Source of the DNA: an uncultured Aquimarina sp. | Lineage (GTDB): Bacteria > Bacteroidota > Bacteroidia > Flavobacteriales > Flavobacteriaceae | Length of the DNA: 40,500 nucleotides | Assembly (NCBI GenBank): GCA_947493495.1 | Contig: CANLRN010000035.1 | Span: 1 to 40,500, forward strand | Direction of reading: 5' to 3' | Part shown: piece after piece, positions 33,441 to 40,500 of the stretch | Layout: each line of letters begins with the position of its first letter | Position numbering within the stretch: the stretch's first letter is position 1 | Position numbers and translations under genes: made by a program | The notes under the pieces: generated by a model | The model's input: only the letters and a program-made list of their open reading frames with translations | What the model was told of the DNA's origin: nothing | Databases searched by the model: none

Positions 33441-33818
33441 ATGATCGATAATTATACCATACTAGCGACATTTCCGTATTCTACAGAAGCTCAGGTAACA
33501 AAATCTAAATTAGAAGGAGAAGGTATACAAGTAATGCTTCTTGATGAAAAGACGATAGACTCAGACCCTCTAATTAGTCAAGCTATCGGAGGGATCAAAC
33601 TGCTTGTACATAATGATGATGTAGCTGAAGCAGTAAAGATATACAATAACATTAGAGTATATGAAAAGGATGAAAATGGGAATACTATTACATGTGTAAA
33701 CTGTGAATCTACTAAAATATTAATTGCAGACCCTTCGCGCAAGAATATATTTTATATGCTCTTCCCTTTTTTTGAAAAAACTAAATATCGTTGTAACGTT
33801 TGTAATACTATTTTTTAA
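33441..33818 (+). CDS. DUF2007-like protein with a C-terminal zinc ribbon
   Basis: The 125 residues start with a DUF2007-type fold (YTILATFPYSTEAQVTKSKLEGEGIQVMLLDE), with segments GGIKLLVHNDDVAEAVKIYNNI, as in the small proteins annotated 'putative signal transducing protein'. The C-terminal part has two CxxC pairs (CVNC around residue 85 and CNVC near the end), which suggest a zinc ribbon. The function is unknown. It sits between bioF and bioD with a 14-base gap before it and a one-base overlap (TAATG) with bioD after it, so it is cotranscribed and translationally coupled. Confidence 0.85.
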   Translation: MIDNYTILATFPYSTEAQVTKSKLEGEGIQVMLLDEKTIDSDPLISQAIGGIKLLVHNDDVAEAVKIYNNIRVYEKDENGNTITCVNCESTKILIADPSRKNIFYMLFPFFEKTKYRCNVCNTIF

Positions 33819-34435
33819 TGAATACTTATTTTATAACAGGAATCTCTACAGATGTAGGAAAAACTATAGCCTCTGCAATTGTAACAGAAGCTCTAGAGGC
33901 GGATTATTTTAAACCTGTTCAGGCTGGAGATTTATCATATTCTGATACAGATAAGGTAAAAGAATTGGTGGCTAATACTAGATCCGTATTTCACGCGAAT
34001 AGCTATGCGTTAGAAACACCTATGAGTCCACACGCTGCTGCTACAATTGATGGAATCACTATTGATATAAAAACCATTACATTACCAAAAACGAATACTC
34101 ATCTAGTTATTGAAGGAGCAGGAGGATTATTAGTCCCTCTTAATGATTCGAAAACCATAGCAGATCTAATTCAACCAGATTATAAAGTGATCGTAGTCTC
34201 CAGGCACTATTTAGGAAGTATCAATCATACTTTATTAACTATTAAATTACTACAAGATAAAGGGTTTGATCCCGCTATTATTTTTAGTGGAGAGGAACAT
34301 AGTACCACAGAAACTATTATCAAAAAAATGACCAAAGCCAAAGTAATAGGTAGGATTGATCAAGAGCCTTATTTTGATAAAAATGTAATTGTAGAATATG
34401 CAGATGTGTTTAGAGATAAATTAGAAGCCTTATGA
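33818..34435 (+). CDS. bioD: Dethiobiotin synthetase
   Basis: BioD closes the ureido ring of dethiobiotin from 7,8-diaminononanoate, CO2 and ATP. The 205 residues start with the P-loop GISTDVGKT (residues 8-16), then YFKPVQAGD, SPHAAATIDG and VIEGAGGLLVPL. The family length is about 220, so this is slightly short but complete. The start codon overlaps the DUF2007 stop by one base, and its stop overlaps the bioA start by four bases (ATGA), showing tight coupling. Confidence 0.96.
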   Translation: MNTYFITGISTDVGKTIASAIVTEALEADYFKPVQAGDLSYSDTDKVKELVANTRSVFHANSYALETPMSPHAAATIDGITIDIKTITLPKTNTHLVIEGAGGLLVPLNDSKTIADLIQPDYKVIVVSRHYLGSINHTLLTIKLLQDKGFDPAIIFSGEEHSTTETIIKKMTKAKVIGRIDQEPYFDKNVIVEYADVFRDKLEAL

Positions 34436-35697
34436 CCCTACAAGAAAGAGACAAAAAACACCTTTGGCATCCACTCACGCAACATAAAATACATCCAGAT
34501 GCTTTACCTATTGTAAAAGCAGAAGGAGCTTTATTATATGACGATCAGGGAAAAGAATATATCGATGGGATTGCTTCATGGTATACGGCAATGTATGGGC
34601 ATTGCCATCCTTATATCCTAAAAAAAGTACAGGAGCAGATGCAGACACTAGATCAAATTGTTTTTGCAGGCTTTACTCATGAACCTGCTATTCAGCTTTC
34701 TGAAGAATTGATCAAAATCTTACCTGATAATCAAGAAAAAATATTTTTTTCTGATAATGGATCTACCGCAAATGAGGTAGGGATCAAAATGGCATTACAG
34801 TATCATTTTAATAAAGGAGAAAAAAGGAATACGATCATAGCTTTTACTGATGGTTTTCACGGAGATACCTTTGGGGCGATGTCTGCCTCAGGGTTGTCAG
34901 TCTATAATGGTCCTTTTGAAGATTTTTTTATCGATGTACAACGAATTCCTACTCCAAATAAAGCAAATTTTGAGGAAGTAATCCAAGAATTATTAGAGAT
35001 TATCGCTGTCTATGATGTTGCCGCTTTTATTTATGAACCCCTAGTTCAGGGAGCCAATGCGATGCATATGTTCGAAGCAAGGTATCTCAATGAGATTCTT
35101 CAAATCTGTTCGGCAAATGATATCATCACGATCGCTGATGAGGTGATGACAGGTTTTGGAAAAACAGGTAAAAACTTTGCTTCAGAATATATAGCGACAA
35201 AACCAGATATCATCTCGATGTCCAAAGCATTGACAGCGGGTTTTGTACCGATGGCAGTGACCAGTTGTACACAGAAAATATATGATGCTTTTTTGGATGA
35301 TTCTATTGGCAAAGCTTTTTTTCATGCCCACACCTACTCTGCCAATCCGATTGCTTGTTCTGTAGCTATCGCAGGAATCGAATTGCTACAATCCGAAGAA
35401 ATTCAGAATACTATCGAAAGAATTATACAATCTCATAAGGATTTTGATGCCAAAATCAAAAATCATCCAAAGATAAAAACGACAAGACAAAAAGGAGTGA
35501 TTTATGCATTGGATCTAGACATAAAAATGGATCGTTATGGCAAAAAACGCTATGAGATTTTTGATCATTTTATGCAAAACGGCGTTTGTCTGCGACCACT
35601 AGGCAAAACCATATATATCCTACCTCCCTATGTGATTACAAAAGAGCAATTGGATACAATCTATGAATCCATATTAGCTTTACTAGAGATAGTATAA
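34432..35697 (+). CDS. bioA: Adenosylmethionine--8-amino-7-oxononanoate aminotransferase
   Basis: BioA transfers an amino group from S-adenosylmethionine to KAPA, giving diaminononanoate. The 421 residues are a class-III PLP aminotransferase: HLWHPLTQHK, IDGIASWYTAMYGHCHP, FFSDNGSTANEVGIKMALQY, FTDGFHGDTFGAMSASGL, IADEVMTGFGKTGK, and the PLP lysine K265 in SMSKALTAGF. The WHP and GSTANE segments agree with BioA rather than other class-III members. It is the last gene before a 3.5-kb stretch with opposite-strand genes. Confidence 0.96.
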   Translation: MTLQERDKKHLWHPLTQHKIHPDALPIVKAEGALLYDDQGKEYIDGIASWYTAMYGHCHPYILKKVQEQMQTLDQIVFAGFTHEPAIQLSEELIKILPDNQEKIFFSDNGSTANEVGIKMALQYHFNKGEKRNTIIAFTDGFHGDTFGAMSASGLSVYNGPFEDFFIDVQRIPTPNKANFEEVIQELLEIIAVYDVAAFIYEPLVQGANAMHMFEARYLNEILQICSANDIITIADEVMTGFGKTGKNFASEYIATKPDIISMSKALTAGFVPMAVTSCTQKIYDAFLDDSIGKAFFHAHTYSANPIACSVAIAGIELLQSEEIQNTIERIIQSHKDFDAKIKNHPKIKTTRQKGVIYALDLDIKMDRYGKKRYEIFDHFMQNGVCLRPLGKTIYILPPYVITKEQLDTIYESILALLEIV

Positions 35698-35764
35698 TGC
35701 TAATTAAATATTTTTAATAAAATAAAATTAGTGTTTTAAGCTGGTTTAAATTGATTTTGAAAAA

Positions 35765-35897
35765 GAACTCATTTAAGGTTTTTACAATTGGCTGCAAAAT
35801 GGTCTTTTTCACTTACTTTTTGTGATTTTTTCGTTACGTAGTTATAACTATGCAACTCAAAAATGACTTCAATTAAGCAAAAAACCTTAAATGAGTT
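35765..35897. repeat. 133-bp inverted-repeat element, family C
   Basis: Perfect 19-base ends (35765-35783 and 35879-35897), starting GAACTCATTTAAGGTTTTT, surround a roughly self-complementary interior. The centre is the palindrome TAGTTATAACTA with pairing sides (GTGATTTTTTCGTTAC / CAACTCAAAAATGAC). AAA flanks each end. It resembles family A in design (long ends, central small hairpin with CTATG), but the end sequences differ. No reading frame is present. Confidence 0.7.
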
Positions 35898-35907
35898 CAA
35901 ACATAAA

Positions 35908-35938
35908 AAAACCCTGAAAATACTTCAGAGTTTTTTAT
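35908..35938. terminator. Terminator between convergent bioA and the metalloprotease gene
   Basis: AAAAAACCCTGAA pairs with TTCAGAGTTTTTT across a short loop, one mismatch, with A and T tracts on both sides. It may serve both strands, bioA from the left and the HEIGH protease gene from the right. Confidence 0.7.
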
Positions 35939-35985
35939 ATTAAATGTGTGTGTCGCCCTAAAATTACGTTACAGTAAAATGGTAT

Positions 35986-37179
35986 TTATGGAAATTTTGT
36001 TTTTCCGCCAAACCCATAACCTAAACTTATTCTTTGATCACCATTTATGGTGATTGAAGCTGTTGAACATCCCACAGTAGTAAGAGATGCATTAATTTTT
36101 ACAACTCCACTTGCAGGCATTGTGAATACCATCGAACCTGAATCTACAGTAGAGAGGTTAGAATAAGGCGAATATGTAGCCCAGGATAAATCATCATAAA
36201 TAATGTTAGGCCCTCCACTAATACTAAAAAATAAGCTCTCTTGTCGAGTAGAACATATTGTACCTATACTTCCACGATAACTTAGATCTATTTGTGTCCC
36301 TGGATGAGCACGTATTTCACCCTTGGTTCTATCTAATTTTATTTTACCATATAATACAAATAATGCTGTTTTATCTGCAGGTGTGAATGGCCTATCCGTA
36401 TTATTAGAACACGCTAACATCCACGAATTAGGATCCGGTCCGAGAGGTGTTCCAGGAATATGGTTAGCTCCATAAACAGTAGAACCTTCATTATTAAAAC
36501 GGCCTCCGCAACTAAAGGCTCTATTTTTGAAATCTGTGTGACGGAAACCTATGGCATGGCCTATTTCGTGGGTAATCACAGTTATCGCATCTCTCTGATT
36601 CGTTCCTGAATCAAAAAAACTACGGTTTAATGTGATCGTTTTTGCAGGGTTTCCACCAGAAGGGAATCCTGCACTTCTGCCTAAAGTATTAGGGTTACTA
36701 AAATCTCCTAAGAGAATTCGTATATCATTAGTATTCCTATTTTTTGTACGCTTAAATTTTAACCTAAGATCTAAGACATTATAGCGTCGTAATGCTGTAT
36801 CAAAGGAGTTTTGCATATATCGATCAAAACTAGGATCAAAAAATACGTTTAAGGTTCTACTGCCTCCATTAATATCTACTAAATTATTGGTTCGATATTG
36901 TTTAGAATTTATAGTCTCAGTACCTGGTTCTATATCCTTAAGTAATTCATCAATTTGTACTTCGGTAAGAAAAATATCCGTTTCTACAATATAGCCGTTT
37001 TTGTGCTTAGACAACCCATATTCAGTATAAAACCCCGCTTTTTTGAGCTTTGTAATAATACGCTCTGGGATGGCCTGAGTTGTTATTTCCTGTTCAATAT
37101 CATTGTTCTCTGTTTCACAGGAAACTGCAAAAAAAATAGCCAAAAATAACAGGCTGATTGTTCTAATAAATTTTTTCAT
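35986..37179 (-). CDS. M57-like HEIGH metalloprotease, lipoprotein
   Basis: The 397 residues begin with a signal peptide and lipobox AVSC (C21). The zinc-binding motif of metzincins is HEIGHAIGFRH, with H204, E205, H208 and H214, of the type called dual-action HEIGH metallopeptidase (M57). A segment before it, AITVIT, is the preceding helix. The N-terminal 100 residues may be a prodomain (KLKKAGFYTEYGLSKHKNGYIVETDIFLTE). After residue about 300 a beta-rich tail (THEDG-like PYSNLSTVDSGSMVFTMPASGVVKINASL) lacks a sorting signature. It is probably a surface-anchored or periplasmic protease. The substrate is unknown. It is monocistronic on the minus strand, convergent with bioA. Confidence 0.85.
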   Translation of the reverse strand: MKKFIRTISLLFLAIFFAVSCETENNDIEQEITTQAIPERIITKLKKAGFYTEYGLSKHKNGYIVETDIFLTEVQIDELLKDIEPGTETINSKQYRTNNLVDINGGSRTLNVFFDPSFDRYMQNSFDTALRRYNVLDLRLKFKRTKNRNTNDIRILLGDFSNPNTLGRSAGFPSGGNPAKTITLNRSFFDSGTNQRDAITVITHEIGHAIGFRHTDFKNRAFSCGGRFNNEGSTVYGANHIPGTPLGPDPNSWMLACSNNTDRPFTPADKTALFVLYGKIKLDRTKGEIRAHPGTQIDLSYRGSIGTICSTRQESLFFSISGGPNIIYDDLSWATYSPYSNLSTVDSGSMVFTMPASGVVKINASLTTVGCSTASITINGDQRISLGYGFGGKTKFP

Positions 37180-37608
37180 AAAATTAGATGTTTATTTGTG
37201 ATTATCTAATCAGTAACATAAATTTTTCATCAAAATATTTATGTATGTAATCGATAACCATGTTTTAATTAATAGAAATGTAAAGTTAGACAGGATCCCT
37301 TCTAAATTTGTATTTGCGCAATGAGTCAAAAGTAGTATTCTGTAGATTACATTTACCCACTGTTTTCAGTGAAAAAGAAACACTGAAAACAGGGAAATAA
37401 GGTAGTTGAATGACAATCATTCTAGAAGATTATCAGATAATGATTCCCTAAATAGGTGGGTCGAATAATAATGGGTACGGGGTATGAGTTATCGTTTTTA
37501 TTAACTAAAGTATCAAGAAAGTAATGCTATTTCCAACTTAAATTTACTCTCTAAATGGATTTTAGTTAGGGCGTTGTTTTTATTAAATATGTATGATGCT
37601 GGACACGA
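37180..37608. other. Intergenic stretch with hairpin and a promoter-like element
   Basis: I see no gene in these 429 bases. A plus-strand TAAATTTG (37313-37320, exact TAnnTTTG) is followed 40 bases later by a perfect 12-base inverted repeat (CTGTTTTCAGTG, 37360-37371 with 37381-37392, 9-base A-rich loop). No reading frame follows on the plus strand. The protease promoter should lie at the left edge, on the minus strand, but I see no clear element. Confidence 0.4.
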
Positions 37609-38634
37609 TTACTTCTGAGGCAATTGATTCTCTATTTCAGTTGTAAACCTTTCTTTATCATCAACATATAGTGCTATGGTTTGATATTCTTTCTTAATGC
37701 CATAAAGCCCATTTAATACTTCTTCATTTTTTAGGGTGATTACTATATTATGGCTTTCTAGTGCTCCTAAGGGAGATAATTTGATATTCGTTTTATCAAA
37801 ATCTATTTCTCTACTAGAGATTGTTATCGTGTCAATATTAGAAATCGCTATTTCGGTTTCGCTCATGATTCCATATCGTAGATATAATTTATCGTTTTCT
37901 ATAGTAATAGGTCTCTTATAAAAGGATTTTAAAAATCCGAAAATCTGAACCCCAGAATAGATACTCAATCCTGTTACAACCCAGGCTATAATTACATTCC
38001 ATTTTAGTAGTAAAATATGTAACACAAAAGTTTCTATGCCAATAATAAAAATCAGTGCCACAAGAAGACTTATGGTTCCGCTATTTTTATGATAGCTATA
38101 TTCATTAGGCTGAAATAGTCGTTTTTTCCAATAGATAAACCCATAATAAACTACAGCAATTTCCATCGCTAGAAATATGGAGATTTTTTTAGGCAAAATT
38201 TCTGCACACGTATCTTTTAGCACCGTAAAAAAATCAATAGATACCTCTTTATGAGTATTGCTTTTAAAGATTTTAATACCTTTTCTTATTTTAGTTAGCA
38301 CCAATACTACGATACCTATTTCTATAAAGGGAAGTATCCAATTTTTTACAAATTGTAATATGGACTGATGCTCTTTGGGGATAATAAAAGAAGAAACTAT
38401 CAATCCAATAATGAAGAAATAAACAATAGTCAATTTAGAGATATTCTTTTTTCTGATGAGCAAAAAATAGAGGAATGGAACCGTAAAAAGAAGGTCTATT
38501 GTTATTGCTATCGATAGCATATCTGGATTAGACTGAAATAATTTTGAACCCGCTATAAGTACCATTAAAAATATGATAGAAAATGGTATTGCAAAAGCAA
38601 TGATGCTATTTTGTACTGTTGTTTTTGTAGCCAT
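37609..38634 (-). CDS. Multi-spanning membrane protein with PH-like C-terminal domain
   Basis: The 341 residues have about seven hydrophobic segments (for example NSIIAFAIPFSIIFLMVLIAG, MLSIAITIDLLFTVPFLYFLL, KLTIVYFFIIGLIVSSFII, SLLVALIFIIGIETFVLHILLL, WVVTGLSIYSGVQIFGFL). From residue about 245 a soluble tail resembles bacterial PH-like domains (DKLYLRYGIMSETEIAISNIDTITIS, IVITLKNEEVLNGLYGI). No function is recognised. I prefer ATG 38634 (MATKTT) but ATG 38640 is equally open. It lies 17 bases after the Coa1-like gene in the same direction, so both are probably one operon. Confidence 0.75.
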   Translation of the reverse strand: MATKTTVQNSIIAFAIPFSIIFLMVLIAGSKLFQSNPDMLSIAITIDLLFTVPFLYFLLIRKKNISKLTIVYFFIIGLIVSSFIIPKEHQSILQFVKNWILPFIEIGIVVLVLTKIRKGIKIFKSNTHKEVSIDFFTVLKDTCAEILPKKISIFLAMEIAVVYYGFIYWKKRLFQPNEYSYHKNSGTISLLVALIFIIGIETFVLHILLLKWNVIIAWVVTGLSIYSGVQIFGFLKSFYKRPITIENDKLYLRYGIMSETEIAISNIDTITISSREIDFDKTNIKLSPLGALESHNIVITLKNEEVLNGLYGIKKEYQTIALYVDDKERFTTEIENQLPQK

Positions 38635-38651
38635 ATGCATCGTTTTTTTAT

Positions 38652-39107
38652 CTAAAAGTTATCTTCTTCTTCAATGGTGTGATCTTTTTGATCCCATAAT
38701 AGATCTACCTGTTCATTACTTTCTTCAATAATTACATACATTTCAGAATACCTCCATTTTTCATTTTCTTTAGTACCTATAATATATAGTTGTGCTTCGC
38801 CATTAGGTCCTTTTATAGGAATAGAAATATCAGCAGTACCTATACTATTATGATATTGTAAGCTTCCACTCATGATCCCATTGGTTTCTATGGGTTCTCC
38901 AAGAACTTGGATAATGTATTCATCACTTTGCGCTTTATCAAGTCCCTCTTGATAAGGTGTAGCCCCAGTAAGCGCTTTAGAAACTCCAAAAATGGCAGTG
39001 CCTATAAAAAGGATAAAAATACATATTAAGGTTAGACAACCCCCTAGTGGTACTACCCAAGGCCAATTTCTGCTAAACCAACTTTTTTTCTGTGTTTGAT
39101 ATTCCAT
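38652..39107 (-). CDS. Coa1-like membrane-anchored protein
   Basis: The 151 residues from ATG 39107 have a basic N-terminus, one transmembrane helix (about 17-42, WVVPLGGCLTLICIFILFIGTAIF) and a periplasmic-type domain. The segment DEYIIQVLGEPIETNGIMSG, followed by TADISIPIKGPNGEAQLYIIGTKENEKWRYSEMYVI, is the pattern of the cytochrome c oxidase assembly factor Coa1 family (PF08695). A role in cytochrome oxidase assembly is known for the eukaryotic member only; in Bacteroidota the name is a family label. An upstream in-frame ATG at 39146 would add 13 residues. The start at 39107 places the conserved MEYQTQKKSW first. Confidence 0.78.
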   Translation of the reverse strand: MEYQTQKKSWFSRNWPWVVPLGGCLTLICIFILFIGTAIFGVSKALTGATPYQEGLDKAQSDEYIIQVLGEPIETNGIMSGSLQYHNSIGTADISIPIKGPNGEAQLYIIGTKENEKWRYSEMYVIIEESNEQVDLLWDQKDHTIEEEDNF

Positions 39108-39179
39108 AAAAAATGTTTGGTGAGTTGTATTATATATGTCTTTCAAAAATACATTTTGTTACAATAAAAAAAGGAAAAT

Positions 39180-39213
39180 TTGTTGAACAACCTCTAACAA
39201 ACCCCTACATTTG
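39180..39213 (+). promoter_or_regulatory. Promoter of the ketoacyl synthase gene
   Basis: TACATTTG (39206-39213) is an exact TAnnTTTG and a TTG at 39180-39182 lies 23 bases upstream, within the accepted -33/-7 range. The GTG start at 39230 lies 17 bases further on. The gene can therefore be expressed independently of bioF-bioA. Confidence 0.6.
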
Positions 39214-39229
39214 TTTTTAAAATTAAGTA

Positions 39230-40399
39230 GTGCAAAATCCTGTATCTATAACTGGAATTTCATCAATATCTCCATTAGGATGTACCCCTAAGGAAATCTG
39301 GAATCAATATAAAAATCATTCTCATCATATTACTTTTGAAGCTTTTGGAGATCAGAAAACACCGATTGCTAGACTCCCCGAATCAGGTAGAAAAAAAATA
39401 GAAAAATTAAGGACAGAGAATTCACATTATGCCGCTCTAGATGATTCAGTATTATTTGGAATTTTTACGGCAAGAGCAGCTATCAGAGAAGCTAATTGGG
39501 AGCAGGAATTTAATTTTGGGATTAATATGGGATCTTCTAGAGGTGCTACATATTTATTCGAAAAATATCATAAAGAATTTCTAGAGACAAATCAATCAGC
39601 TATATTAAGCTCACCCACCACTACACTGGGTAATATCTCTTCTTGGATAGCACAGGATCTAAGGTCTAAAGGCCCAGAAATCAGTCATTCTATTACGTGT
39701 TCTACCGCTTTACATGCTATATTAAATGGTATAGCCTGGCTACAATCAGGATTAAGTGATAAGTTTATGGTTGGTGGCAGCGAAGCCCCTTTAACACCAT
39801 TTACCATCGCGCAGATGAAAGCCTTAAAAATTTATGCTTCAGGACAAGAAGAAGCCTATCCTTGTCAAGCTTTGAATTTGGATAAGACTAAAAACACTAT
39901 GTTTCTAGGCGAAGGAGCTGCAGTAGCTTGTTTAGAAAGGGGTGTTAAGGACCAAGCAGTAGCTTTAATAACTGGAATAGGGTACGCAACAGAACCTTTG
40001 CAGCATAATATATCCATATCTACAGATGCAGATTGTTTTCAGGATTCTATGAAAATGGCATTATCTAAGATACCTCTTCATGAAATAGATGCAATTGTAT
40101 TACACGCACCAGGAACTGTAAAAGGAGATCTGGCAGAATATAATGCGATTAAGGCGGTATTTGGTTCGGATATACCAGCCTTAACGACCAACAAATGGAA
40201 GATTGGACACACCTTTGGAGCAAGTGGAATTTTAAGTATAGAACTGGCAATTCTGATGATGAAACATCAGGAATATATTTCAGTCCCTTATATAAAACCT
40301 GAAAGAGTTCCAGAAAAGTTACATAAAATTTTGGTGAATGCTGTAGGGTTTGGAGGAAATGCAGTGAGTATTTTATTAGAATTACCTTCTCAGAAGTAA
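39230..40399 (+). CDS. Beta-ketoacyl synthase of the biotin-cluster type
   Basis: The 389 residues belong to the KAS II-like thiolase fold. The catalytic Cys157 lies in SITCSTALHA, His292 in VLHAPGTVKGD and His327 in WKIGHTFGASG, so the triad is complete; the end NAVGFGGNAVSIL fits the family. The start codon is GTG. Such a synthase is often found next to bioA and bioB in Flavobacteriaceae, which suggests work on pimeloyl-type acyl chain extension before BioF; this is inference. Here it stands 3.5 kb after bioA, separated by genes on the other strand. bioB is not in the window but may follow. Confidence 0.88.
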   Translation: MQNPVSITGISSISPLGCTPKEIWNQYKNHSHHITFEAFGDQKTPIARLPESGRKKIEKLRTENSHYAALDDSVLFGIFTARAAIREANWEQEFNFGINMGSSRGATYLFEKYHKEFLETNQSAILSSPTTTLGNISSWIAQDLRSKGPEISHSITCSTALHAILNGIAWLQSGLSDKFMVGGSEAPLTPFTIAQMKALKIYASGQEEAYPCQALNLDKTKNTMFLGEGAAVACLERGVKDQAVALITGIGYATEPLQHNISISTDADCFQDSMKMALSKIPLHEIDAIVLHAPGTVKGDLAEYNAIKAVFGSDIPALTTNKWKIGHTFGASGILSIELAILMMKHQEYISVPYIKPERVPEKLHKILVNAVGFGGNAVSILLELPSQK

Positions 40400-40417
40400 A
40401 ATTATAAAAATATATTG

Positions 40418-40430
40418 TTGTTCAACCCGC
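40418..40430 (+). repeat. Possible end of another family A element
   Basis: TTGTTCAACCCGC is identical over 13 bases to the reverse complement of 1385-1397, the right edge of the 171-bp element. The sequence inside (ATTCATAGACATTG) is only loosely similar to the element's (TTTATGCAATAGAA). The window ends 70 bases later, so the other end cannot be seen. Confidence 0.3.
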
Positions 40431-40500
40431 ATTCATAGACATTGTTTCACTGTAACATAAAGTTTCTAACTGGTAAGCAGCTTCTACGTTTCAAATTGTC

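Noticed and set aside
33724..33912. A 62-codon frame bridging the DUF2007 gene and bioD
   Set aside because: It overlaps two coupled genes in another frame and has no independent support.

Overview
The window reads as chromosomal DNA from a marine-type member of the Flavobacteriaceae (Bacteroidota), possibly Aquimarina-like. The genus is inferred from gene content and style and has not been tested. The signs are an AT-rich sequence, TAnnTTTG-type -7 promoter elements, almost no Shine-Dalgarno sites, many short-signal lipoproteins, TonB-dependent receptors with a carboxypeptidase-like N-terminal domain, a type IX secretion sorting tail, an atpD-atpC pair apart from the other ATP synthase genes, and DUF4270 next to glmS.

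Layout. 1-5.7 kb: the tail of a membrane protein, exonuclease III (xth), an OmpA-like lipoprotein, three small proteins of unknown function, a promoter-terminator unit without a visible gene (about 3843-4017), and a Tas-like aldo-keto reductase. 5.7-10.8 kb, minus strand: panC, panD, a flippase-like membrane protein, a hydrolase with an altered nucleophile, and radA. 10.9-15.3 kb, plus strand: half a glycogen synthase, a DUF4270 lipoprotein and glmS, ending in a perfect 40-base palindromic terminator. 15.5-22.8 kb: two paralogous TonB-dependent receptors in tandem and an SGNH-hydrolase lipoprotein. 23.2-25.2 kb: atpD-atpC. 25.4-27.9 kb: a large type IX-secreted LVIVD-repeat protein. 28.2-31.4 kb: a tight three-gene unit with a seven-repeat propeller lipoprotein, an MbnP-like copper-binding protein and an MbnH/MauG-like di-heme peroxidase, followed by a relic of a second peroxidase. 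31.7-40.4 kb: a GNAT acetyltransferase and the biotin cluster bioF-DUF2007-bioD-bioA. A ketoacyl synthase probably belonging to the same cluster follows after a 3.5-kb block of opposite-strand genes (HEIGH metalloprotease, PH-like membrane protein, Coa1-like protein).

Most of the window is housekeeping or ordinary envelope biology. The most interesting parts are the MbnP/MbnH/propeller unit, the non-coding transcript candidate with a two-turn direct repeat, three families of small inverted-repeat elements (one with two copies, each flanked by TTA), the interrupted biotin cluster, and the hydrolase whose nucleophile serine is replaced by aspartate. I saw no rRNA, tRNA, CRISPR array, phage genes or full insertion sequence.
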